Part shown: positions 6,639 to 13,175 of the stretch, one piece after another
How the letters are laid out: each line of letters starts with the position of its first letter
How positions within the stretch are numbered: the stretch's first letter is position 1
Program-made: the position numbers and the translations under genes
The notes under the pieces: model-generated
Seen by the model: only the letters and a program-made list of their open reading frames with translations
What the model was told of the DNA's origin: nothing
The model's database searches: none
DNA from: Chloroflexota bacterium
GTDB taxonomy: Bacteria > Chloroflexota > Dehalococcoidia > JACQGW01
DNA length: 13,228 nt
Reading direction: 5' to 3'
NCBI GenBank assembly: GCA_016199325.1
Contig: JACQGW010000113.1
Location: forward strand, 1 to 13,228

Positions 6639-6679
6639 CGGGCCGGTTCCGGCTCGCTTGACAGAAGCGGGCAGATGAG

Positions 6680-6720
6680 CGACAAGGCATTCCTCCGGTT
6701 GAGCGCCCCCAGCCTTGTCG
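6680..6720 (-). terminator. 9-bp inverted repeat downstream of the 91-residue gene
   Basis: CGACAAGGC (6680-6688) and GCCTTGTCG (6712-6720) pair perfectly around a 23-base loop, just beyond the stop of the small minus-strand gene. No T run follows, so this is a possible factor-assisted terminator or a protein-binding site. Confidence 0.35.
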
Positions 6721-6723
6721 GTC

Positions 6724-6999
6724 TCAGTCCGAAGGTTCGCCTCGTCGGGGTTTCCCCAATAACATGGGAGTGGGCTCATACAGAGCGGCGCGTTCAGTCG
6801 GCAATCGACGCATGAGATCAAGCTGGACGAGCGTCTCCAGGCTGTTCAGATAGTTGACCAGCATGCGATAGGTCGTCTGCTGGTCCATCTCCTCCAGCTT
6901 GAGGACCAGGTCAAAGAGCCCTCGCTCGCTGGTCAAGATGTCTCGGGTCAGCCCGGAAGGATGGCCGGTCAGGATGAACCATGCCTCACCCTTGAGCAT
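6724..6999 (-). CDS. Hypothetical 91-residue protein
   Basis: I do not recognise this protein. It begins MLKGEAWFILTGHPSG and contains a likely helical stretch, about residues 27-65, rich in Leu, Glu and Met. The last 25 residues are Pro/Arg-rich. The first 65 codons favour G or C in third position like the neighbours. The tail codons are mixed (TTA, AAA, ACT, CCT), so only the front part carries a clear coding signal. An in-frame TAG two codons upstream fixes ATG 6999 as the earliest start, but only GGGG directly touching it could serve as a ribosome site. It lies between recF and a divergent deacylase. It could be a small helical DNA- or protein-binding factor, or a gene remnant. Confidence 0.5.
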   Translation of the reverse strand: MLKGEAWFILTGHPSGLTRDILTSERGLFDLVLKLEEMDQQTTYRMLVNYLNSLETLVQLDLMRRLPTERAALYEPTPMLLGKPRRGEPSD

Positions 7000-7094
7000 C
7001 CCCTATAGCCTTTGCCGGCGGGCTGGCAAGAGATCCCGGGTCCCAGGCCACCAAACGCACCTGACAGAACGAAGCATCGGCCCCGCACTTACGG

Positions 7095-7100
7095 TATACT
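7095..7100 (+). promoter_or_regulatory. Possible -10 element for the deacylase gene
   Basis: TATACT at 7095-7100 lies 29 bases before the ATG of the deacylase. The hexamer 17 bases upstream is a poor -35 and there is no TGn extension, so this is only a candidate. The remaining 7000-7129 gap shows no other signal except the Shine-Dalgarno GGAGGTGA at 7119-7126. Confidence 0.35.
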
Positions 7101-7129
7101 GCGCTATCAGAAACCACCGGAGGTGAGGC

Positions 7130-8722
7130 ATGCTCGACCTGCTCATTCGTGGGGGCACGCTCGTCGACGGCACCGGCCGGCCGGCTGTTCGTGCCGACGT
7201 CGGCGTGCGGGATGGCCGGGTCGCCGCCATCGGCGAGCTCGGCGAACTGCCGGCGGCGCGGACGCTCGACGCGACCGGCCTCGTCGTCGCACCCGGCTTC
7301 GTCGACATCCACGGCCACTCGGATTTCACGATTCTGGGCGACCCCCGCGCCTGTAGCGCCATCGTCCAGGGGGTGACGACCGAAGTCCTCGGCAACTGCG
7401 GCCACGGCTGCATTCCGGTCCGCGATCCGGCCCACGTCCGCGCCAACGTCTACGGCGCCCATCCGTCGGTCGTCGTCGATTGGCGATCCTGGGAGGAGTA
7501 CCTGGACCGGATGGCCGCCGCCCGACCGGCCATCAACGTCGCGCCCCTCGTCGCCCACGGCGCCGTCCGGCTCGCCGTCGTCGGCTGGGACGAGCGACCG
7601 GCGAAGCCCGACGAGATCGCCGCGATGGCTCGCCTGACCGACGACCTAATCTCGGCCGGCGCCTTCGGCCTGTCCACCGGGCTGGAGTACGTGCCCGGGC
7701 AATCGGCCGACGAGGCCGAGCTCGAGGCGCTCTGCCGGGTCGCCGGCCGCCGGGGCGGCATCCACGCCAGTCACGTGCGCGATCGGGAGGACAAGGCCGT
7801 CGAGGCCATCGACGAGGTGATCCGGATCGCCGACCGCGCCGAGGTCCCGCTCCAGATCTCCCACCTGATCCCGCGCCACGGCGCCCGCCACGGCGGCACC
7901 GTCGAGAAGGCGCTGGGCCTGGTCGACGCCGCTCGCGGCCGCCGCCAGGACGTGACGTTCGACGCGCATACTCGCACCTTCGGCCTGGTAAACCTGGCCG
8001 TTGCCCTGCCCCCCTGGGCGCTCGAAGGCGGGCCGGACCGGGTCCGGGAGCGGCTGGCCGACCGGGGGCAGCGGGCCGAGATGGCGAAGCACCAGAGCAT
8101 CATCGCCTGGTTCGGCCGCTATGGCGGCTGGGATACCATCTTCCTGCTCCAGGGCGGGGCTCGTCCGAACTGGCTGGGCCGGAGCCTTCAGTCCATTGGC
8201 GACGAGATCGGCGTCTCGCCCTTCGAGGCGCTCTGCGAGGTGATTCGGACCGATCCCACCGACCCGATGGCGCCGCTGGTCTACTCGCCGGTCCACAGCG
8301 ACCACGAGCGAGAGCTCGCGTTTCGCCATCCGGTCTGCATGCCCGGCTCGGACGCGACGGCGCTGGCAACCGATGGGCCGCTGGCGACGCAGATCTTCCC
8401 CGGCGCCTTCACCTGGGCATCCTGGTTCTACCGCTGGTCGGTCCGTGAGGCTCGCCTCTACTCCCAGGAGCAGGCCATCCACCGACTGACCGAGATGCCG
8501 GCCCGCCGGATGGGCCTGCGTGACCGCGGCGTGATCCGCGTCGGCGCCTGGGCCGACGTCGCCGTCTTCGATCCGGCGACGTTCGCCGAGCGTGGCACGC
8601 TGGAGCGCCCCAACCAGTACGCCACCGGCATGGTCCACGTCCTCGTCAACGGCCGGCCGGCCCTGGTCGACGGCGCGTTCGCCGACGAACGGAGCGGGAA
8701 GGTGGTGCTGAAACAGTCCTAG
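7130..8722 (+). CDS. N-acyl-D-amino-acid deacylase (D-aminoacylase-like amidohydrolase)
   Basis: This 530-residue cytoplasmic amidohydrolase is predicted to remove acyl groups from N-acyl-D-amino acids or related compounds. The N-terminal beta strands (LLIRGGTLVDGTG) precede a TIM barrel. Metal and catalytic residues of the D-aminoacylase group are present: H61 and H63 (DIHGHSDF), C90 (LGNCGHG), H215 (HASHVRDRE), H245 (QISHL) and D408 (PGSDATAL). The C-terminus returns to the small beta domain (GAWADVAVFDP). Where many relatives have D-x-YPY, this protein has FDAHTRTFG (277-285), so substrate choice may differ. ATG 7130 has GGAGGTGA at ideal distance. The TAG stop is at the edge of a dispersed repeat. 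A dihydropyrimidinase-like or peptide-directed activity is a less likely alternative. Confidence 0.88.
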   Translation: MLDLLIRGGTLVDGTGRPAVRADVGVRDGRVAAIGELGELPAARTLDATGLVVAPGFVDIHGHSDFTILGDPRACSAIVQGVTTEVLGNCGHGCIPVRDPAHVRANVYGAHPSVVVDWRSWEEYLDRMAAARPAINVAPLVAHGAVRLAVVGWDERPAKPDEIAAMARLTDDLISAGAFGLSTGLEYVPGQSADEAELEALCRVAGRRGGIHASHVRDREDKAVEAIDEVIRIADRAEVPLQISHLIPRHGARHGGTVEKALGLVDAARGRRQDVTFDAHTRTFGLVNLAVALPPWALEGGPDRVRERLADRGQRAEMAKHQSIIAWFGRYGGWDTIFLLQGGARPNWLGRSLQSIGDEIGVSPFEALCEVIRTDPTDPMAPLVYSPVHSDHERELAFRHPVCMPGSDATALATDGPLATQIFPGAFTWASWFYRWSVREARLYSQEQAIHRLTEMPARRMGLRDRGVIRVGAWADVAVFDPATFAERGTLERPNQYATGMVHVLVNGRPALVDGAFADERSGKVVLKQS

Positions 8723-8829
8723 CGCGGTGCCGACAGAAAACGAGCCGCCAAGACGCCAAGATCGCCAAGGACTACGCCATGCACATCGGTTGTTCGCTTG
8801 GTCAATCCCTCTGCCAGCCGCTCTATCGG
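8720..8829 (+). repeat. Dispersed repeat copy A
   Basis: This is one of three related elements of about 105-110 bases in the window. It starts TAGCGCGGTGCCGA, carries a core of tandem words (CCGCCAAGA, CGCCAAGAT, CGCCAAGGA) and ends near GCCGCTCTATCGG. Against copies B and C it keeps most positions over its whole length. Its first three bases are the stop codon of the deacylase. It has no coding logic of its own: the reading frame that runs through it into the serine hydrolase is an artefact of an open frame. Confidence 0.85.
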
Positions 8830-8849
8830 CCCGAGGAGAGCAACGGGGC

Positions 8850-10571
8850 GTGAGCAGGCTGCGTCTTGCGCTGGGCATCCTGGGGCTGGCCGGCCTCGGG
8901 CTCTATCGCTCCCGCCGGTATCTGATCGGCCGCTGGCTGGGGCTGCCGGCGCCGCGGTACCGGGTCGGCGTCGAGCGGGACGTGCCGGTGCCGATGCCCG
9001 ACGGCGCAGTCCTGCTCGCCGACCACTACGCGCCGTCGGCCAACGGGAGCTTCCCCACGATCCTGGTCAGAACGCCGTACGGCCGGACCGGGCCGAGCCG
9101 CCCGGTCAACGACTTCTTCTACCCTTGCTTTGCCGAGCGCGGGTATCACGTCGTTCTCCAGGAGACCCGCGGCCCGTTCGTCGGTAAGGGGAGCGTCGAG
9201 CCGTTCGTCCACGAGGCTGCCGACGGGCGAGCGACCGTCGATTGGCTGGCCGCTCGGCCCTGGTTCAACGGCATCCTCGGCATGTGGGGGCCGAGCTATC
9301 TGGGCTACGTCCAGTGGGCCGTGGCCGGCGAGGCGCCGCCGTCGCTGCGGGCGCTCGTTCCGGTGGTCGGCAGCTCGCAGCTCCATTCTGTCTTCCACCC
9401 GGACGGCTCCTTCGCCCTGCTCACCACGCTTCGCTGGCTGCACAGTGTCAGCCTGATCGCATCCATGCACAGGATGTCAGCAGCGGCGATGATCTGGCAG
9501 GTGCTCTGCCAGGAGCGCATCCTCGCCCGCGCGCTGCAACATCTGCCGGTCGGCGAGGCCGACACCCTCATCGCGGGCGAGCCGGTTCCGTTCTACCGGA
9601 CGTTGGTCACCCAGCGCCGGCCCGACGACCCGTTCTGGGCTGCGGCCGACCACAGCCGAGCCGTCGGCCGGGTCGCCCTGCCCGCCCATCTCATCGGCGG
9701 CTGGTACGACCTCTTCCTCCGCGAGCTGCTCGCCGACTACGCCGCGCTCCAGGCGGCCGGCCAATTGCCCTTCCTGACGATTGGTCCCTGGGCCCACAGC
9801 CAGAGCAACGTCCAGTTGCTACAGGTAGCGGTCGGCGAGGGTCTGGCCTGGTTCGACGCCCATCTGAAGGGCGAGGCGGCGCGGCTCCGGCGACACCCGG
9901 TACGCTTGTACGTCATGGGCGCCGACGAGTGGCGGGAGATAGACCACTGGCCACCGCCGGCCCGACCGACACGCTACTCCCTCCACCGCGCCGGCCATCT
10001 CTCGACGGCAGCGGCTGAAGCGGACGCACCGCCCGATCGCTACCGCTACGACCCGGCGGACCCGACGCCAACGGTCGGCGGGACGTTCCTGCTGACCGGC
10101 GCCGGCCCGAAGGACAACCGAGTGCTGGAAGCCCGGCGCGACGTCCTCTGCTACACGACGCCGCCGCTGGCGGCCCCGGTCGAGGTGGTCGGTCCGGTCC
10201 GGCTGGCGCTCTACGTTCGATCCAGTCTGGCCCACACCGATTTCGCCGGCCGGCTCTGCGACGTCCACCCGGACGGCCGTTCCATCAATCTCTGCGACGG
10301 GTTGTTCAGGGTTGAGCCGGGCAGGGGGGAGCCGCAGCCGGACGGCAGCCTGCGCATCGAGATCGATCTCTGGGCGACGGCGAACCGATTCCAGCCGGGC
10401 CATCGCATCCGGCTCCAGGTGGCGAGCGGCTCCCATCCTCGCTGGAGCCGCAACCTCGGGACCGGCGAGCCACTCGCCACCGGCACGACGATGGTCGCCG
10501 CCGAGCAGACGGTCTACCACGACGCCACGCACCCGTCGGCGCTGGTGCTCCCGGTGACGTCCCGGCCGTGA
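8850..10571 (+). CDS. CocE/NonD-family serine hydrolase (X-Pro dipeptidyl-peptidase-like)
   Basis: This 573-residue alpha/beta hydrolase has a C-terminal jelly-roll domain like cocaine esterase, alpha-amino-acid ester hydrolases and X-Pro dipeptidyl-peptidases. Numbering from GTG 8850, the nucleophile is S149 in WGPSYLG, the acid is D287 in GGWYDLF, and the histidine is H316 in GPWAHSQ. Residues 4-19 (LRLALGILGLAGLGLY) are hydrophobic and could anchor it to the membrane or act as a signal. I chose the GTG because GAGGAG lies at 8832-8837. An earlier in-frame ATG-like start at 8727 would translate dispersed repeat A. The jelly roll starts near residue 350. It follows the deacylase by 127 bases. 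Together they could handle acylated amino acids, peptides or ester drugs. The exact substrate cannot be read. Confidence 0.88.
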   Translation: MSRLRLALGILGLAGLGLYRSRRYLIGRWLGLPAPRYRVGVERDVPVPMPDGAVLLADHYAPSANGSFPTILVRTPYGRTGPSRPVNDFFYPCFAERGYHVVLQETRGPFVGKGSVEPFVHEAADGRATVDWLAARPWFNGILGMWGPSYLGYVQWAVAGEAPPSLRALVPVVGSSQLHSVFHPDGSFALLTTLRWLHSVSLIASMHRMSAAAMIWQVLCQERILARALQHLPVGEADTLIAGEPVPFYRTLVTQRRPDDPFWAAADHSRAVGRVALPAHLIGGWYDLFLRELLADYAALQAAGQLPFLTIGPWAHSQSNVQLLQVAVGEGLAWFDAHLKGEAARLRRHPVRLYVMGADEWREIDHWPPPARPTRYSLHRAGHLSTAAAEADAPPDRYRYDPADPTPTVGGTFLLTGAGPKDNRVLEARRDVLCYTTPPLAAPVEVVGPVRLALYVRSSLAHTDFAGRLCDVHPDGRSINLCDGLFRVEPGRGEPQPDGSLRIEIDLWATANRFQPGHRIRLQVASGSHPRWSRNLGTGEPLATGTTMVAAEQTVYHDATHPSALVLPVTSRP

Positions 10572-10586
10572 GGGCCTTTCGAGTTG

Positions 10587-10690
10587 GAGCGGTGCCGAGA
10601 GAGAACGAACCGCCGCGGCGCCAAGACCGCCAAGGAAGACGCCAAGAATATCGGTTGGTCGCTGGAACACTCCCTCTGCAAGCCACTCTA
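10587..10690 (+). repeat. Dispersed repeat copy B
   Basis: This is the second copy of the element, in the same orientation as copy A. It runs from GAGCGGTGCCGAG, through CGCCAAGACCGCCAAGGAAG, to CTCTGCAAGCCACTCTA. It fills the gap between the serine hydrolase and the convergent Uma2 gene. Its last three bases (CTA) are the stop codon of Uma2 on the minus strand, so the element gives that gene its end. Confidence 0.85.
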
Positions 10691-11275
10691 GCCGTCTGCC
10701 GGACCGCTCCTACCGGGCGGCGCCGCGCAGAGGTCACGGACACGGGCGGCGAAGCCGGGAAGGAGAGGGGAGGTCACGGTATCGTCGGCGGTCAGGGTGC
10801 CGACGAGCTGAAGGGCCGCCTGCTCTCGGCGGTAGAGCTGGATCGTCCGGTCGCGCCAGTCGACGATCCAGTATTCCCGGACGCCGTAGCGTGAGTAGAG
10901 GCGGAGCTTGAGCACGCGGTCTCGATCCTCGTTCGGCCGGCCGGGCGAGAGCACCTCGACGATCAGGTCGGGCGCCGCGTGCAGCTTGCCGTCGGCGCCG
11001 AGGATACGCTCGACTCGCTCCTGGCTTGTCCAGACGAGATCCGGGGCCACCGCCTGGTCGGGCGCAAAGATCACGCCCGGCGCCGGCGCGACGACTCCCG
11101 CGCCGGTCTGATCGCTCCAGGCCATCAGGGCAGCCACAATGCGGCCGCTTGTAAGCTGGTGGTACCAGTGCGGCTGCGTCGTCACGTACAGGTCTCCGTC
11201 GATGATCTCATAGCGATTGCCGTCCTCGGGCAGCAGATCGAGGTCGGTGACCGTGAAGCGGTGCGAGATACTCAT
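10688..11275 (-). CDS. Uma2-family (DUF820) PD-(D/E)XK nuclease-like protein
   Basis: This 195-residue protein is of the Uma2 fold, a restriction-endonuclease-like domain found in many copies in cyanobacteria and Chloroflexota, of uncertain biological role. Likely active-site residues are E24 (RYEIIDGDL), D79 (VAPDLVW), E107 (LIVEVLSPG) and K123 (RVLKLRLYSRYG), followed by the hallmark YGVREYWIVD (130-139). All are intact, so it may be an active nuclease. ATG 11275 has GGAGG eight bases upstream. The stop lies in dispersed repeat B. It is divergent from the toxin-antitoxin operon, and the 146-base gap contains that operon's promoter. No partner gene is apparent. Confidence 0.9.
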   Translation of the reverse strand: MSISHRFTVTDLDLLPEDGNRYEIIDGDLYVTTQPHWYHQLTSGRIVAALMAWSDQTGAGVVAPAPGVIFAPDQAVAPDLVWTSQERVERILGADGKLHAAPDLIVEVLSPGRPNEDRDRVLKLRLYSRYGVREYWIVDWRDRTIQLYRREQAALQLVGTLTADDTVTSPLLPGFAARVRDLCAAPPGRSGPADG

Positions 11276-11361
11276 GGCGCATGCCTCCAGTCAGGCGAAG
11301 GGGCTCATCGCCCCGTCGATCTCACTATAGTCCACTGCGGAACGGGATCGCAACACAGAAG

Positions 11362-11390
11362 TTGACGACACGTCAGGTCAGAAGTACAAT
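11362..11390 (+). promoter_or_regulatory. Sigma-70 promoter of the toxin-antitoxin operon
   Basis: TTGACG (11362-11367) and TACAAT (11385-11390) are exactly 17 bases apart, each one mismatch from consensus. Transcription would start near 11397, about 25 bases before the antitoxin ATG. Confidence 0.8.
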
Positions 11391-11400
11391 ATTATTGTAC
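11384..11400 (+). promoter_or_regulatory. Palindromic operator over the -10 box
   Basis: GTACAATATTATTGTAC is a perfect 8-bp inverted repeat around one central base. It covers the -10 element and the expected start site. In Phd/YefM systems the antitoxin, helped by the toxin, binds such palindromes and represses its own operon. The GTAC ends resemble the TGTACA cores of known YefM operators. Confidence 0.78.
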
Positions 11401-11421
11401 AAGTCCGAAAGGGGACGATTG

Positions 11422-11742
11422 ATGGTTCACACGACCTACAGCGAGGCTCGGCAGAATCTCGCCAGTCTGCTCAAGCGAGTGACGGAGGACCGAGAGCGCG
11501 TAACGATCACGCGCCGAAAGGGGAAGGCTGTGGTCATGATCGCCGAGGAGGACTTCGCCAGCCTCGAGGAGACCGCCTATCTCTTCCGTTCCCCCAGGAA
11601 TGCAGCCCGCATCATCGCCGCATATGAGTCGATCAAGCGGGGCGAGGGGGAAGAGGTTACCGTCGAGCAACTGCGCCGAGAGCTCGGGCTGCATGACGGC
11701 CCGTCAGCGAAAGGAGCGGGACGGCTCTCAGCGGAGCAGTGA
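11422..11742 (+). CDS. yefM: YefM/Phd-family antitoxin
   Basis: This 106-residue protein is predicted to neutralise the adjacent YoeB-like RNase and repress the operon. Its N-terminal dimer and DNA-binding part, TTYSEARQNLASLLKRVTED, then VTITRRKGKAVVMI and EEDFASLEETAYLF, matches the YefM pattern closely. The variable C-terminal half (about 60-90) would wrap the toxin. The ATG at 11422 is chosen over upstream in-frame starts because AAAGGGGA lies just before it and the promoter is downstream of those starts. The end LGLHDGPSAKGAGRLSAEQ is about 15-20 residues longer than usual, where related antitoxins stop after ELGL. The stop TGA overlaps an ATG (TGATG). Confidence 0.9.
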   Translation: MVHTTYSEARQNLASLLKRVTEDRERVTITRRKGKAVVMIAEEDFASLEETAYLFRSPRNAARIIAAYESIKRGEGEEVTVEQLRRELGLHDGPSAKGAGRLSAEQ

Positions 11743-11777
11743 TGCCGCCGCTGTCCCGGTTCGAGAGCGACGCGTGA
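11742..11777 (+). other. 11-codon minicistron linking antitoxin to toxin
   Basis: ATG at 11742 overlaps the antitoxin stop (TGATG) and has GCGGAG five to eight bases upstream. The frame runs 11 codons (MPPLSRFESDA). Its TGA (11775-11777) overlaps the toxin GTG start (11774-11776) as GTGA. This chain could pass ribosomes from antitoxin to toxin. It is equally possible that it is chance, or the remains of an earlier toxin start. Confidence 0.3.
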
Positions 11778-12025
11778 TCATCTCCAAACAGTTTCGAGAA
11801 GATCTCACCTACTGGGTAGAGAACGATCGGGGAATCGCGCTTCGCTGCTTGGAGCTGATCGATCAGATAGCCAGGGATCCGTTTCACGGTATCGGCAAAC
11901 CGGAGCGGCTCAAGTACGAACCGCCAAACACCTGGTCACGCCGACTGACCGACGAGCATCGCATCGTCTACGTGGTCGAAGGCGACCGCGTCGAACTCCT
12001 CACGGCCCGATATCACTACGAGTAG
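11774..12025 (+). CDS. yoeB: YoeB/Txe-family mRNA interferase toxin
   Basis: This ribosome-dependent endoribonuclease cuts mRNA when its antitoxin is lost. From GTG 11774 it is 83 residues, matching YoeB length. The start aligns with the family N-terminus (V-IISKQFREDLTYW). Key residues align with YoeB with a constant offset of two: E44 (GIGKPERLK), R57 (WSRRL), R63 (DEHRIVY), and the C-terminal H81-Y82 (RYHYE), corresponding to E46, R59, R65, H83 and Y84. All are present, so the toxin looks active. A longer form from ATG 11693 would overlap the antitoxin and add 27 low-quality residues, so I reject it. GAGAG precedes the GTG by about six bases, a weak site that fits low toxin translation. 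Confidence 0.92.
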   Translation: MIISKQFREDLTYWVENDRGIALRCLELIDQIARDPFHGIGKPERLKYEPPNTWSRRLTDEHRIVYVVEGDRVELLTARYHYE

Positions 12026-12042
12026 GAGCATTCGAGAGAATC

Positions 12043-13071
12043 ATGCGCCGCTCCATCGTGAGGCTCGCTCTGGCGCTGCTGGCTAGCATTCTCATCGGCG
12101 TTGCCCGTAGCGCGCCTCCAGCGCCGCCGGTGACGAGCACAGTTGAGGCGACGCCGACGAGCGCTCCAGCAGCCCTGCAGACGTCGATAAGCCCCGGCCA
12201 GTCGACGGCCGCGAGCAGTCCAACGGCATCTGCTCGGGCAGTGACCTTCCCGACGCCGACACTTGCTCCATCTCTGCCGACGTCCGCCGCCTCCCCAACA
12301 GTCGCTGCGTCACCCTCGCAAGCCGCGAGCTTTGCACGCACGGTGCCCGCGCGCTCGCCGACCGCCGCAAGGATCGCCGGCGCGCTGACCTGGTCGATTG
12401 ATCCCGATCGGCGCTGGAGTGTCCAGTACCCGCCGAGCCTGCTCCACGTCGAGCCGCTCGGCGACGACGTCGTGCTGTTCGTCAGCCAGGACCGCCGCAG
12501 CTTCGTCGCCGTCGACAGCTTCGACGGGGGGAGCATGAATGAAGACCGGCTGCGGAGCCGCGCCCGCGCCACTCTCCAGCGCATCTACCGCTCTGGGCCG
12601 TTTTCACGGTGGGGCTTCTCCGACACGACGCCTCTCGGCCGAAGGATGACCAGACCCACTTGGTCGCCATCTTCACCCGTGATAGCACCGGTTGGCGGGA
12701 GCTGAGCCGGGAGCGGGTGGAGAACGCCGATCTCATCCGGTCGGACTGGCTCCAGCAGGTCCAGGTCGAGCCGTCCCGCATCTGGCTGATCGAGCGCAGC
12801 ATCGTCGGCGACGGTGACGGCGAATCTCTCGCCGGGCGTCCCGAAAGCCGATATGCTCCGAGTGCTCGCGCGGCAGGACCTGCGCCTCGCCCTGACCGGC
12901 AAGGTGAGCGTCGTCATCCTCGATCCCAGCGACACGCGCAGGCCGATCGGCCCTCGGCCCGGCGGCCAGGTCGGCACGACCGTCCTCGAAGCCGGCAACT
13001 ATACCATCGTGCTGACGGGCGAAGGGCCGGTTGTCGCCCAGATCTCGATTCCGCCTCTCTCTCCACGATAG
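12043..13071 (+). pseudogene. Frameshifted secreted or lipoprotein-like gene
   Basis: Three pieces in two frames make one protein of about 342 residues. The first frame gives a signal peptide (MRRSIVRLALALLASILIGV), a Pro/Thr/Ser/Ala linker to about residue 110, then a folded part (LTWSIDPDRRWSVQYPPS). That frame stops at 12705. Coding continues from about 12600-12650 in another frame (DDQTHLVAIFTRDSTGW...SRIWLIERSIVGD), and from about 12813 in the first frame again (VTANLSPGVPKADML...EAGNYTIVLTGEG) to TAG 13071. The last part resembles a beta-sandwich PPC-like domain. One lost base near 12600-12650 and one extra G near 12813 would explain it, with no net change. CGT at 12106-12108 (R22) stands where a lipobox Cys would be expected. 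It starts 17 bases after the toxin stop. Confidence 0.72.
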
Positions 13072-13175
13072 GGCGGCGTGCGCAGGGATTTACCAGGCGG
13101 CCAACCCGAATTCTCGGCGTCTTCCTTGGCGATCCTGGCGTCCTGGCGGTTCGTTGTCCCTCGGAACCGCGCTAG
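13066..13175 (-). repeat. Dispersed repeat copy C (inverted)
   Basis: Read on the minus strand, this copy matches A and B. It begins CTAGCGCGGTTCCGAGG, has the core CGCCAGGATCGCCAAGGAAG, and ends in GCCGCCCTATCG. The CTATCG end, read on the plus strand, supplies the TAG stop of the broken lipoprotein-like gene (13069-13071). It lies opposite in orientation to copy B, 2.4 kb away. Confidence 0.83.

Noticed and set aside
6658..6663. Perfect TTGACA on the plus strand
   Set aside because: No -10 element lies 16-18 bases downstream and no plus-strand gene starts nearby.
7480..8448. 322-residue plus-strand frame inside the deacylase
   Set aside because: It is low-complexity Arg/Gly/Pro sequence, a shadow of the deacylase frame.
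8740..8775. Possible CRISPR-like array in the CGCCAAGA words
   Set aside because: The words are contiguous and imperfect with a period of about nine and no spacers; the same block recurs elsewhere as part of a dispersed repeat.
11600..11773. Longer toxin N-terminus from an upstream start
   Set aside because: The added residues do not resemble YoeB, and the GTG at 11774 gives exactly the family length and alignment.
10688..12025. Uma2 plus toxin-antitoxin as a joint defence system
   Set aside because: They are divergent, with separate signals, and each is a known stand-alone gene type; nothing in the sequence links their functions.
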